Positions 1 through 7,154 of a stretch of DNA of 8,860 nt are shown here, one piece after another. The first letter of the stretch is position 1. Every line of letters starts with the position of its first letter. The stretch comes from Bacteroidota bacterium (GTDB taxonomy: Bacteria > Bacteroidota > Bacteroidia > Bacteroidales > Paludibacteraceae). The stretch lies in the NCBI GenBank assembly GCA_021804525.1, contig JAJZHJ010000032.1, positions 1 through 8,860 of the forward strand, read 5' to 3'. The translations under genes were made by a program, and so were the position numbers. Below the pieces are notes generated by a model. The model ran no database searches and was not told the origin of the DNA. It was given only the letters and a program-made list of their open reading frames with translations.

Positions 1-1
1 T

Positions 2-1669
2 CAAACGGTCAGTCGTCTAACCAGAGATTTTGTTCAACAAAAAGAACCTGCAATCTTGAATGAATTTCAAAAAATCGCCTATCGTTCTTTGTTGGAACAA
101 TGGAAAACAAAACAAGTGGTTTTGTTGCATGGTGTTACCTCGAGTGGAAAAACTGAAATTTATATTCATGCCATCAAGGAAACATTACGTTTGGGAAGGC
201 AGGTACTTTATCTGGTTCCCGAAATTGCATTGACCACCCAGTTAATGCAACGGTTGGAGCGTGTTTTTGGCAATAAATTAGGAATATATCATTCTAAATA
301 TAGTGATAATGAGCGTGTAGAAGTTTGGAAAAATCTACTTGGCAAAAATGGATTTCAAATCATTTTGGGAGTGCGTTCTTCCATCTTTTTGCCGTTTCAC
401 GATTTGGGATTGGTGATTGTAGATGAGGAACATGAAATGAGTTATAAGCAACAAGATGTTGCGCCTCGCTATCATGCCCGCGATGCCGTTATTATGTTGG
501 CTCATTTGCATGGTGCCAAAGTGGTTCTTGGTTCTGCTACACCGGCTGTAGAATCGTATCAACATGCCTTATCCGGCAAATACGGGTTGGTTGAACTGAA
601 ACAACGTTACGAGGAGATTGAGATGCCGTGCATTGAAACGGTCGATTTGAAGGAGGCTTACCATAAAAAAACCATTGTCGGTCATTTTTCAGACGCTTTG
701 GTCGAGGCTATTAAAACCGTTTTGTTGCACAACGAACAAGTTATTTTGTTTCATAATCGTCGTGGGTATGCTCCTTATGTGGAATGTAGTCAATGTGGTT
801 ACGTCCCGAAATGCAAACATTGCGATGTAAGTTTGACCTATCATAAGCAACAAAACAAATTGATGTGTCATTATTGCGGATTTTCTCAATCGTTGTCCGA
901 TCGTTGTCCTTCATGCGGAACTCCTACATTGAAAATAAAAGGATTGGGTACGGAAAAAATCGAAGATGAAGTGAGTTTGCTTTTCCCAAAAGCAAGAATA
1001 GGAAGGCTGGATATCGATTCAGTCACCTCTCGTAAAGGGTTTGAACGCATTATTTCTGCTTTCGAACGACATGAAATTGATATTTTAATTGGCACGCAAA
1101 TGGTGGCTAAAGGACTGGATTTTCCTAATGTCACGTTAGTAGGAATACTTAATGCGGATACCTTGTTACATTTTTCCGATTTCAGGGCGCATGAACGGGC
1201 ATTTCAAATGATGGCACAAGTGAGCGGACGTTCAGGGAGAAAAGGGAAGCAAGGTAACGTGCTGATGCAAACGATGGATGTTACTCATCCTATTGTTCAA
1301 CAAGTCATTGCTTATGACTACATAGGCATGTTTCGCTCACAAATGAAGGAGCGGCATGATTTTCATTATCCACCTTATTATCGATTGATCGTTATTACAC
1401 TGAAACACAGAGACGAAAATGTGGTTCAACGTGCTGCACAAAGATTGGCAGAGCTATTGCGTGGATTATTTGGAGATCGGGTCTTAGGCCCTGAAATTCC
1501 TCCTATTGGTCGTTTACATGCGTGGTACCTTCGAACCATGTTGTTGAAAATAGAAACCAACGGCTCAGGTAGTGCAACTAAAAAAATGCTAAAAGAGGCA
1601 GTTGTTATGCTTTGTTCTGATAAACCATTTCAAACGGTTCAAGTAAATTTTGATGTAGATCCGATGTAA
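2..1669 (+). CDS. priA: Primosomal replication-restart helicase PriA, 5' end cut by window edge
   Basis: PriA is a superfamily 2, 3'-to-5' DNA helicase that binds abandoned replication forks and starts primosome assembly so that DnaB can be reloaded. The frame is open from base 2, so about 555 residues are visible; family members have roughly 730-830, so the N-terminal DNA-binding part lies outside the window. In the visible fragment I see Walker A GVTSSGKT at residues 44-51 (Lys50), the Walker B/DEAH-type box DEEH at 141-144, motif III GSATP at 177-181, GTQM at 364-367, and motif VI GRSGR at 409-413. Between the helicase lobes are eight cysteines (about 262, 265, 271, 274, 289, 292, 302, 305) in the CxxC pairs that bind two zinc ions in PriA. 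The C-terminal domain begins near the HYPPYYRL motif (about 455). The gene ends with TAA, 7 bp from the convergent porin gene. Nothing looks broken. Identification is secure. Confidence 0.97.
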   Translation, partial: QTVSRLTRDFVQQKEPAILNEFQKIAYRSLLEQWKTKQVVLLHGVTSSGKTEIYIHAIKETLRLGRQVLYLVPEIALTTQLMQRLERVFGNKLGIYHSKYSDNERVEVWKNLLGKNGFQIILGVRSSIFLPFHDLGLVIVDEEHEMSYKQQDVAPRYHARDAVIMLAHLHGAKVVLGSATPAVESYQHALSGKYGLVELKQRYEEIEMPCIETVDLKEAYHKKTIVGHFSDALVEAIKTVLLHNEQVILFHNRRGYAPYVECSQCGYVPKCKHCDVSLTYHKQQNKLMCHYCGFSQSLSDRCPSCGTPTLKIKGLGTEKIEDEVSLLFPKARIGRLDIDSVTSRKGFERIISAFERHEIDILIGTQMVAKGLDFPNVTLVGILNADTLLHFSDFRAHERAFQMMAQVSGRSGRKGKQGNVLMQTMDVTHPIVQQVIAYDYIGMFRSQMKERHDFHYPPYYRLIVITLKHRDENVVQRAAQRLAELLRGLFGDRVLGPEIPPIGRLHAWYLRTMLLKIETNGSGSATKKMLKEAVVMLCSDKPFQTVQVNFDVDPM

Positions 1670-1676
1670 TTCTAAC

Positions 1677-3638
1677 TCAACTATAAAAATTCCACGAAAA
1701 TCCAAACTTTAAGGTCATTGGATTGAGTGGGTAATGAGGAATGGAGAAATAGGATTTATTACTCATAAAAGAGGCGTTGAGATTGTAATATTCCACAAAT
1801 ATCCGGATTTGTTTTAAGTGAAAATTTGCATAGACGTTCATCAACGGATATGGACCTACTTTGATTTTCTGTTGAACATAAAATTGTTCGGTGGCCGGCA
1901 TGTAGTTTGGCGCATAATAGGCTGAATTGTAACGAACTGAAGCACCTATCTGTGATTCAAGTACCTTGAAGAAAGTTGATTTAAAGTAGAGGTTATGAAA
2001 CATAGACCAAGTGGGCAATGGTAAGACGGCTTGATTGCTACTGATTTGATAAACGCCTTGATTTTCCAATACAAACGGCCCTGCATGCAAATCTATTTCG
2101 GCATTGGCTGCAACAACTTGTATATTTCCTGCAAATTGAGCCGGCATAGCGTCTGAATTGAAATAAAGCATGTTTCTGGTGTTTGCTACTTGTAACCCTA
2201 ATGTTACATGTCGTTTGGGTAGTGACAAATCACCCCCAACATAGCTTTGAAATGTATTTGCGAAATGATTATCCCAAATAAAATGATTCGAAACATAATG
2301 ATTCCAGAAATAGGAAGGAGAAACAGATTCAATCCTGCCACGCGCACGAAGTACCACCGAATCTTTTCCTAACGGGAAGAAGCCACCTATGTTTCCTTTA
2401 AGGTGAAAATCGCCCATACGTGGTCCTTCTATAACAATATCTCCCTGAAAATCATATTTATAAATTCGCCCTTCGTATTTTGAAAGTATGCCTCCTAACG
2501 TGGCATTGTGTTCTGAACTATATGTGAGAAGATCAGACGTGTTCAAATTCATATAACGCTGATAATTACTCTCAATGAATGCTGTCAATCCGAAATGAAG
2601 TAATTGATTGAATTTTTCATCCATCCGAATAGCGAATGTGTTTTTTATAGACATTTCAGCGGCGGTGTCAGTGTGATTCGTATGGCTGATATAGGTGTGT
2701 GCAAAGAAAGTGGTATCTACGCCCACTTCTCGAAAACGCTTACTTCCATTAGTATATTCAAGGGTGTGGATGAACGAAGTAACTGGTATAAACTCTTGAC
2801 GGACAGAATCTTTTTTTACTTGAATTGTTTTTGTAAACCCGATGGAATAACGTTGATTATAATAGAAATAAACGTTTTGATAACCTGATTGAGCTCCGGT
2901 TAACATCACAGGCATATTAATGGTTGCATATTGCCCGGTCACAGTTGGGTCTGTCACAAAGCGATCATCAGTCAGCCCTCCATTTTCCATGTTATCGAAT
3001 TTTTGATAAGCAAAAATTCCCGATGCACTATAATGATCGCTCGAATAACTTCCATACAATGCTGCTATCAATGCCTTTGCCGACTGATTCATATATTGGC
3101 CACGTGCATAAATATAATCAAAGAGACCTGTGAAATTAAGTCGTTTATTGGCATTCAAGGAAAATAGGAGCTTTACATGATCTTCAGCTTGTTGTGCAGA
3201 GGATCCGGTTTGGTATCCGAAATTGCTGTATGGTGTTTTGGTGTTGAGAAAATAAAAATCATTCGGTGCATAAAAGTAGGCATCATACGGAATTCCGAAA
3301 AGGAAGTCAGTTTTTTTAGTACGGTCGAAAAAGATTTTCGATTGCAACGGAGAAGCTAAATTACCGTTGTATGAATTAGCTATACTGTAGCGATCTACCG
3401 GGTTATCGTCTTCAAAGTTACGTGGAATGGTGTCTACCGTTACTGTGTCGGCAACACCCAAGCGAGGATCAATTTTCCATGCTTTTACATCTGGTTCAAC
3501 ACTCGTTTGATTTTGTTCAGATGGTTGTTTATTGACCGAAGATGTTGATCTTCTATTCTGAGACATGTTAGGATTTTGTCCATTTGCGATGGAGAAAACC
3601 GCCCACAATATTATTGACAAAAAAAGAAGTTTCTTCAT
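1677..3638 (-). CDS. Putative outer-membrane beta-barrel porin (Porin_10-like family)
   Basis: This is a 653-residue protein with a Sec signal peptide: MKK, a hydrophobic core, and probable cleavage after ANG near residue 20, leaving an N-terminal Gln. There is no lipobox cysteine. A polar, Ser/Asn/Gln-rich linker of about 35 residues follows. The body is rich in alternating aromatic and polar residues typical of beta-barrel strands and ends in LKFGFSWNFYS, a likely final strand. Blocks such as GNLASP (92-97), NTKTPYSNFGYQ (132-143) and YARGQYMNQ (177-185) match my memory of the Bacteroidota putative porin family (Pfam Porin_10). Substrate and role are unknown. I chose ATG at 3638 because the only upstream in-frame start, a TTG at 3656, overlaps the promoter box and would put MCIFLL before the signal peptide. 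It follows porN on the same strand but seems to have its own promoter. It has no T9SS sorting domain. The barrel call is firm; transport function is inferred from the family name. Confidence 0.85.
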   Translation of the reverse strand: MKKLLFLSIILWAVFSIANGQNPNMSQNRRSTSSVNKQPSEQNQTSVEPDVKAWKIDPRLGVADTVTVDTIPRNFEDDNPVDRYSIANSYNGNLASPLQSKIFFDRTKKTDFLFGIPYDAYFYAPNDFYFLNTKTPYSNFGYQTGSSAQQAEDHVKLLFSLNANKRLNFTGLFDYIYARGQYMNQSAKALIAALYGSYSSDHYSASGIFAYQKFDNMENGGLTDDRFVTDPTVTGQYATINMPVMLTGAQSGYQNVYFYYNQRYSIGFTKTIQVKKDSVRQEFIPVTSFIHTLEYTNGSKRFREVGVDTTFFAHTYISHTNHTDTAAEMSIKNTFAIRMDEKFNQLLHFGLTAFIESNYQRYMNLNTSDLLTYSSEHNATLGGILSKYEGRIYKYDFQGDIVIEGPRMGDFHLKGNIGGFFPLGKDSVVLRARGRIESVSPSYFWNHYVSNHFIWDNHFANTFQSYVGGDLSLPKRHVTLGLQVANTRNMLYFNSDAMPAQFAGNIQVVAANAEIDLHAGPFVLENQGVYQISSNQAVLPLPTWSMFHNLYFKSTFFKVLESQIGASVRYNSAYYAPNYMPATEQFYVQQKIKVGPYPLMNVYANFHLKQIRIFVEYYNLNASFMSNKSYFSIPHYPLNPMTLKFGFSWNFYS

Positions 3639-3653
3639 GAGTAAAAATATGCA

Positions 3654-3685
3654 CAAAGATAGCTGTTTACAATGACTTTTTAAAA
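3654..3685 (-). promoter_or_regulatory. Bacteroidota-type promoter for the porin gene
   Basis: On the minus strand, TATCTTTG (3661 down to 3654) fits the Bacteroidota -7 consensus TAnnTTTG exactly. An AT-rich TTTT (3685-3682), 20 bp upstream, sits where the -33 TTTG element is expected, although it matches only partly. Transcription would start roughly 5 bases after the box, giving a leader of only about 10 nt before the porin ATG at 3638. The box lies downstream of the putative operon terminator, which supports independent expression of the porin. This is read from the sequence only and has not been tested. Confidence 0.6.
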
Positions 3686-3688
3686 TGA

Positions 3689-3728
3689 GAATAGTTCGCC
3701 GTTTTGTGAAAGATTGGGCGAACTATTC
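3689..3728 (-). terminator. Hairpin terminator of the por operon
   Basis: GAATAGTTCGCC (3689-3700) and its exact reverse complement GGCGAACTATTC (3717-3728) form a perfect 12-bp stem with a 16-nt loop. It starts 22 bp beyond the porN stop codon. On the minus strand the stem is followed by TCATTTTAAAA, so the U-run is short and the terminator may be leaky. Position and symmetry fit a transcription end for porPKLMN. A protein-binding operator ahead of the porin promoter is the main alternative. Confidence 0.7.
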
Positions 3729-3750
3729 AAGTTATGTTATAAAGAATGGG

Positions 3751-4722
3751 TTAATATTCCCATAAATCATTTTCAAAGTCGATGAGCGATTCCTGAATCT
3801 TGTTTTGCTCTTTTCTGATATCGTTTTCGTTGGTTAAATAATCCAATAAGGTGCGATGGTATATATCATCTACACCCAAGATATATCCTGAAAAAAGACG
3901 CTGATCAAAGAAAAGTCCCATAGTCATGTCAGAGGATTGATTATCTCCCCAAAAGATTTTTGATTCTGCCATAGCTTGACGTAATTCGTCAAAATTAAAC
4001 CAGCAAACAATAGATTTGATTAGTGATGCATTAGCTCCTGTATAAGATAACAGAGGAGCGATTGCAACAATTCTTGATTCCTGAACTGATCGATGTTTGT
4101 CAAAGAACCAAACTTCTTTAATTAAGAAACGTTGTTGATGTTTTAAAAACTCATCAATAGACATGTTGTCAATGGCTAATTTTCCACCTTCAACTCGCAA
4201 AGCCGGATAAAAAATATCATTGCCTTCTTTATATGAAAAGACACTATGAATCATATAATCGGTGCTGTCGTATGGAACAATCATGCTGGGAGAGAAGTCA
4301 GGACGAAACTGATCATCACGCAATCCTTTTCTATAAACTGTCAATGTTTTATTAATGACGCCGTCGAGCATAATCGTCATAAGGTTTTTCATCCCATCTT
4401 GTGGCTCCAACGGAAAGAAAAGCGAGAAGTTTTGTTTTTCGCGCATATCGATGATGCGATATATGGTTTTTGACCACACGACGTCATCGGTGCGAATGTT
4501 TGCTTGGACAGCATCCTGCAACTTATGGATTACTTTCTTAACCGAATCGGTTAATGCCGTTTCTGTTCCGGGTGTAGAAACCGTATCGGACAGAGATTGA
4601 ACCGGCTGAAAAAAGAGTGTTTCCTTTCCTTGAGCATGTAGAGTCAACAGCAAAGAGGAAAAACAAATCACAAACATGAATTTAATTCGTTGCATATTAT
4701 CTGATTTTTGAATATTTGACAT
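3751..4722 (-). CDS. porN: Type IX secretion system periplasmic ring protein PorN/GldN
   Basis: PorN pairs with the lipoprotein PorK in a large periplasmic ring attached to the outer membrane and contacts the PorM periplasmic domain, linking the inner-membrane motor to the secretion channel. The 323-residue product has a signal peptide (hydrophobic stretch about 14-28, cleavage probably after HAQG near 32). Family blocks are DDVVWSKTIYRIIDMREKQN (79-98), the conserved FLIKEVWFFDKHRSVQESRI (199-218) and the acidic-aromatic end FENDLWEY (316-323). The start at 4722 overlaps the porM stop by one base (TAATG), suggesting translational coupling. A second ATG at 4695, preceded by an A-rich stretch, would give a tidier signal peptide (MQRIKFMF...) and cannot be excluded. 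It is the last gene of the operon, followed by a hairpin terminator. The identification rests on motifs plus the canonical gene order. Confidence 0.95.
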   Translation of the reverse strand: MSNIQKSDNMQRIKFMFVICFSSLLLTLHAQGKETLFFQPVQSLSDTVSTPGTETALTDSVKKVIHKLQDAVQANIRTDDVVWSKTIYRIIDMREKQNFSLFFPLEPQDGMKNLMTIMLDGVINKTLTVYRKGLRDDQFRPDFSPSMIVPYDSTDYMIHSVFSYKEGNDIFYPALRVEGGKLAIDNMSIDEFLKHQQRFLIKEVWFFDKHRSVQESRIVAIAPLLSYTGANASLIKSIVCWFNFDELRQAMAESKIFWGDNQSSDMTMGLFFDQRLFSGYILGVDDIYHRTLLDYLTNENDIRKEQNKIQESLIDFENDLWEY

Positions 4723-6260
4723 TATCTTCCGATGATTTTCACAGCTAAAATAGGTAGTTGCCGCACTAATTTATCGGGGCCAACTGCTCTGATCTTTTTG
4801 ATGATTATGCGTGATCCAACACGTTCTTCGGCTAATCGATTTTTTTGTTCTGCAGTTAATCTATTTGAATCTGAATTAAATTCTTCTCCATTAGGATATT
4901 CTATGGTAAAACCGATAACCGTAAAATTGGCTGAAATAAGTTCATTCACGTAATCAGCTACGACTGTTCCATTGTTTAACATGCTAAGAGTGACATTTCC
5001 TTCCACAATTTTGCGTTCCACCCCGCCTGCATCTTTATATTGGAAAAATGGACGTGGATCTGGTAGTTGCCTTACGGTATAGGCTACGTTGCCCATTGGA
5101 ACGAAATTCTTGTTTCCTTCCATTTTCGCAGCTAATGAAAATACTATTTTACCAAAAGTGATCGTAGGACGACAGTTCCACATTCCATTGGTTTTACGGG
5201 TTAACACAGCATTACTACAGCTCACTTGGACGTTTGCAGCAGCAACTCCTGGCACAGAAGCTGATAGTTCATTGTCAATTCCGGCATACACGACATTAAG
5301 CGCTGTATTCGATATAGTGGCACTCTTGGCTCCAACGATATAATTGCTTTCAAACGGGTAATCGCGATTAATGCCGCCTGAATTGAGTCGAATGAATCCT
5401 TTGTAATTAAATTCACCGGGTTGATTACATACAAACTTAAACTGTTGATTTTGTAACTGATGTCCATTTACAAAATAATTTGGAACTTTTGTCGAATCGA
5501 CAGCAGATAGAATGATTTGCGCATTGTATTGATCACCAACCATCACATAGGTTGAAGTTGGTATCACGTAAGCTTCTAATTTATTGACTCTAAAATCGCT
5601 AACATCAGTTTGAGCCATTAAATAACGAATTACTTCTCCTTCTGCTGCTTTTACGTCTGCTTGATATTTTGATAAAACAGTAACCGATGCTACTACCGGC
5701 ATCATTTCGAAGATAGTTTCTTCCCAATTTTTCCCATCTTTACCTCTATTGGTGGAAAAATTCCGATTAAAAGCGGCTATTTGACTTGTATCTCCATTTA
5801 CCATGGTACCTAAAAAATTCCGATACGCAATCAGTTTATTTCTTAAAATTTTGCCATTGCCTTCCACTAATCCATACTGACCGGTAACATCCAAGTTATC
5901 TTTATTTCTAATATCCTTCAATGTTGCATCTTTCCCATCTGCAAGTCGGACAATAGAATATTTGAAGTTTTCGAGATATTGGTACATGCTGTCCGATTTT
6001 TGTTTCACCACTAAGGCTTTGTCAAGCCATTCTTTTATCTTCTTGGGATTGTCTGCTTCTAAATTTTTAAATTTGTCAATAGTAACAATATTGCGGTTAT
6101 CAGCGCTTTTGATAGTCTGCAGCAGACTATTGTTGACTAAAACGAATCCATTTAAAATATCTGCTGAAACATTGAGAGCCAACATAGCCGTCAGAAAAAG
6201 ATACATCATTGCTATCATTCTCTGACGAGGTGTTTCCGGACAATTCTTAGCTCCACTCAT
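4722..6260 (-). CDS. porM: Type IX secretion system motor shaft protein PorM/GldM
   Basis: PorM forms a dimer whose single N-terminal membrane helix sits inside the PorL pentamer and whose long periplasmic part reaches the PorK/PorN ring. The 512-residue length fits the family. After a short cytoplasmic tail comes TPRQRMIAMMY (10-20) and a transmembrane helix at about 15-34. Arg12 and Tyr20 align, from memory, with GldM Arg9 and Tyr17, which lie next to the motor glutamate of GldL. Periplasmic domain 1 is mainly helical (about 36-220) and includes the conserved NWEETIFEMMPVVASVTVLSKY block ending near 200. Three beta-rich domains follow (about 225-315, 320-400, 405-512), with the family segment NVVYAGIDNELSASVPGV at 322-339 and the closing GSRIIIKKIRAVGPDKLVRQLP at about 482-503. 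It lies 24 bp after porL behind an unusually good ribosome-binding site. It shares one base with porN. Confidence 0.97.
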   Translation of the reverse strand: MSGAKNCPETPRQRMIAMMYLFLTAMLALNVSADILNGFVLVNNSLLQTIKSADNRNIVTIDKFKNLEADNPKKIKEWLDKALVVKQKSDSMYQYLENFKYSIVRLADGKDATLKDIRNKDNLDVTGQYGLVEGNGKILRNKLIAYRNFLGTMVNGDTSQIAAFNRNFSTNRGKDGKNWEETIFEMMPVVASVTVLSKYQADVKAAEGEVIRYLMAQTDVSDFRVNKLEAYVIPTSTYVMVGDQYNAQIILSAVDSTKVPNYFVNGHQLQNQQFKFVCNQPGEFNYKGFIRLNSGGINRDYPFESNYIVGAKSATISNTALNVVYAGIDNELSASVPGVAAANVQVSCSNAVLTRKTNGMWNCRPTITFGKIVFSLAAKMEGNKNFVPMGNVAYTVRQLPDPRPFFQYKDAGGVERKIVEGNVTLSMLNNGTVVADYVNELISANFTVIGFTIEYPNGEEFNSDSNRLTAEQKNRLAEERVGSRIIIKKIRAVGPDKLVRQLPILAVKIIGR

Positions 6261-6273
6261 AGTGTTTGTATAT

Positions 6274-6279
6274 CTCCTT
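6274..6279 (-). promoter_or_regulatory. Shine-Dalgarno sequence of porM
   Basis: The minus strand reads AAGGAG followed by ATATACAAACACT and the porM ATG, so an almost ideal anti-16S match lies 13 nt before the start. None of the porK or porL leaders has one, and Bacteroidota usually rely on A-rich, unstructured leaders instead. The match may be coincidental or may raise PorM output. It supports the start at 6260. Confidence 0.55.
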
Positions 6280-6284
6280 CGTTG

Positions 6285-7133
6285 TTATGATTTAATTGAC
6301 AGTGCACTAAGCATGTTTCCATACACATCATTGAGTTCTGTGACTCTGTGTGATAATTTGGTGGTTTGATTCATGTATTCTTCAGTTGCTTGTAATGCAA
6401 TATCCGCGTTCTGTTGCATCTTCTCCATGTTTGTGTTGATCGTTTTGTAATGATCTACATGTTGAGTCAGCGCCGAATTTGATTCTTGTGCTGCTTGTAA
6501 ATGTAATTCATACTGTGTGTTGATGGATGACAGGTGGTTGTTGATCGTGTTGATGTTTGTAGCAAACCGCTTTGTTTGATCAGCAGTAGTTCCCATTTGC
6601 TCTTCGGTTGTTTTGTATGATTGTAAGATGTTTTGGGCTACTTCTGTGAGTACTTGCTGTGAGTGTGTGTATTCCTTGGTGGCAGTAGTTGCCGCTTGGA
6701 TGGATTGCACGTATGTCCCGGTAATCTCACCAGCTGTCGAAATAGTAGTGAGTTGATGGGCTGTATCACTCAGGTTTTTAATGCTTGTTTGCAAGCGTCT
6801 TACGGCTTCTTCGTCCAACAAATTTCCACCTATTGTTGTTGTGGAGGTACGTGGAACTCCACCGCCACCTCCGCTTGCTATGCGTTCATGCCCCGCTTCT
6901 GTAAAGTGAGGAAATACTTTGCTCCAATCAAACTCATGTGGTGGGTGCTCCAAACCACTGAGAGCAAATAAGAAAGCTTCTGTTCCCATACCAATGCCTA
7001 ACAGCCAGCCTGCTGCTGGGAGGTGTTGAATTTTGAAGAGTGCTCCAATGAGCACTACAGAAGCTCCAAAACCATAAATTCTATTGGTTAGTCGCTTCCC
7101 TTCATCTGTTTGTATGTAATGGAGTAAACCCAT
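6285..7133 (-). CDS. porL: Type IX secretion system proton-driven motor protein PorL/GldL
   Basis: PorL pentamers surround the PorM membrane helices and convert proton flow into mechanical work for secretion and, in gliding species, motility. The 282-residue protein has a short cytoplasmic N-terminus, membrane helix 1 at about 19-37 (YGFGASVVLIGALFKIQH) and helix 2 at about 42-61 (GWLLGIGMGTEAFLFALSGL). Glu52 in helix 2 matches the essential GldL Glu49; Tyr20, Lys34 and His37 match Tyr13, Lys27 and His30 of Flavobacterium johnsoniae GldL (alignment from memory). After HPPHEFDW and a GGGGG linker (about 88-92), residues from about 105 to 280 form a Gln/Thr/Ser-rich, proline-free, probably coiled-coil cytoplasmic tail. 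This is clearly longer than in F. johnsoniae GldL and closer to Porphyromonas PorL. There are 21 bp between porK and this gene and no Shine-Dalgarno. The identification is secure. Confidence 0.97.
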   Translation of the reverse strand: MGLLHYIQTDEGKRLTNRIYGFGASVVLIGALFKIQHLPAAGWLLGIGMGTEAFLFALSGLEHPPHEFDWSKVFPHFTEAGHERIASGGGGGVPRTSTTTIGGNLLDEEAVRRLQTSIKNLSDTAHQLTTISTAGEITGTYVQSIQAATTATKEYTHSQQVLTEVAQNILQSYKTTEEQMGTTADQTKRFATNINTINNHLSSINTQYELHLQAAQESNSALTQHVDHYKTINTNMEKMQQNADIALQATEEYMNQTTKLSHRVTELNDVYGNMLSALSIKS

Positions 7134-7154
7134 AATGATTATATATTAACTGCG

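Noticed and set aside
56..58. TTG as the start codon of priA
   Set aside because: The frame is open upstream to base 2, the residues there fit the region before the PriA helicase core, and the product would be far shorter than the family. The true start lies outside the window.
1667..1720. Shared bidirectional terminator between priA and the porin gene
   Set aside because: The 7-bp gap and flanking coding ends show no convincing inverted repeat; only scattered A/T runs are present.
1677..3638. T9SS cargo protein or the SprA translocon
   Set aside because: There is no sorting domain at the C-terminus, which ends in a barrel strand, and the protein is far too small for SprA (over 2000 residues).
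3654..3656. TTG start for the porin gene, adding MCIFLL
   Set aside because: It falls inside the -7 promoter box, and the ATG at 3638 gives a standard MKK signal peptide.
3689..3728. Attachment site or mobile-element inverted repeat
   Set aside because: It is a single short palindrome with no integrase, transposase or target duplication nearby, and it is placed as expected for a terminator.
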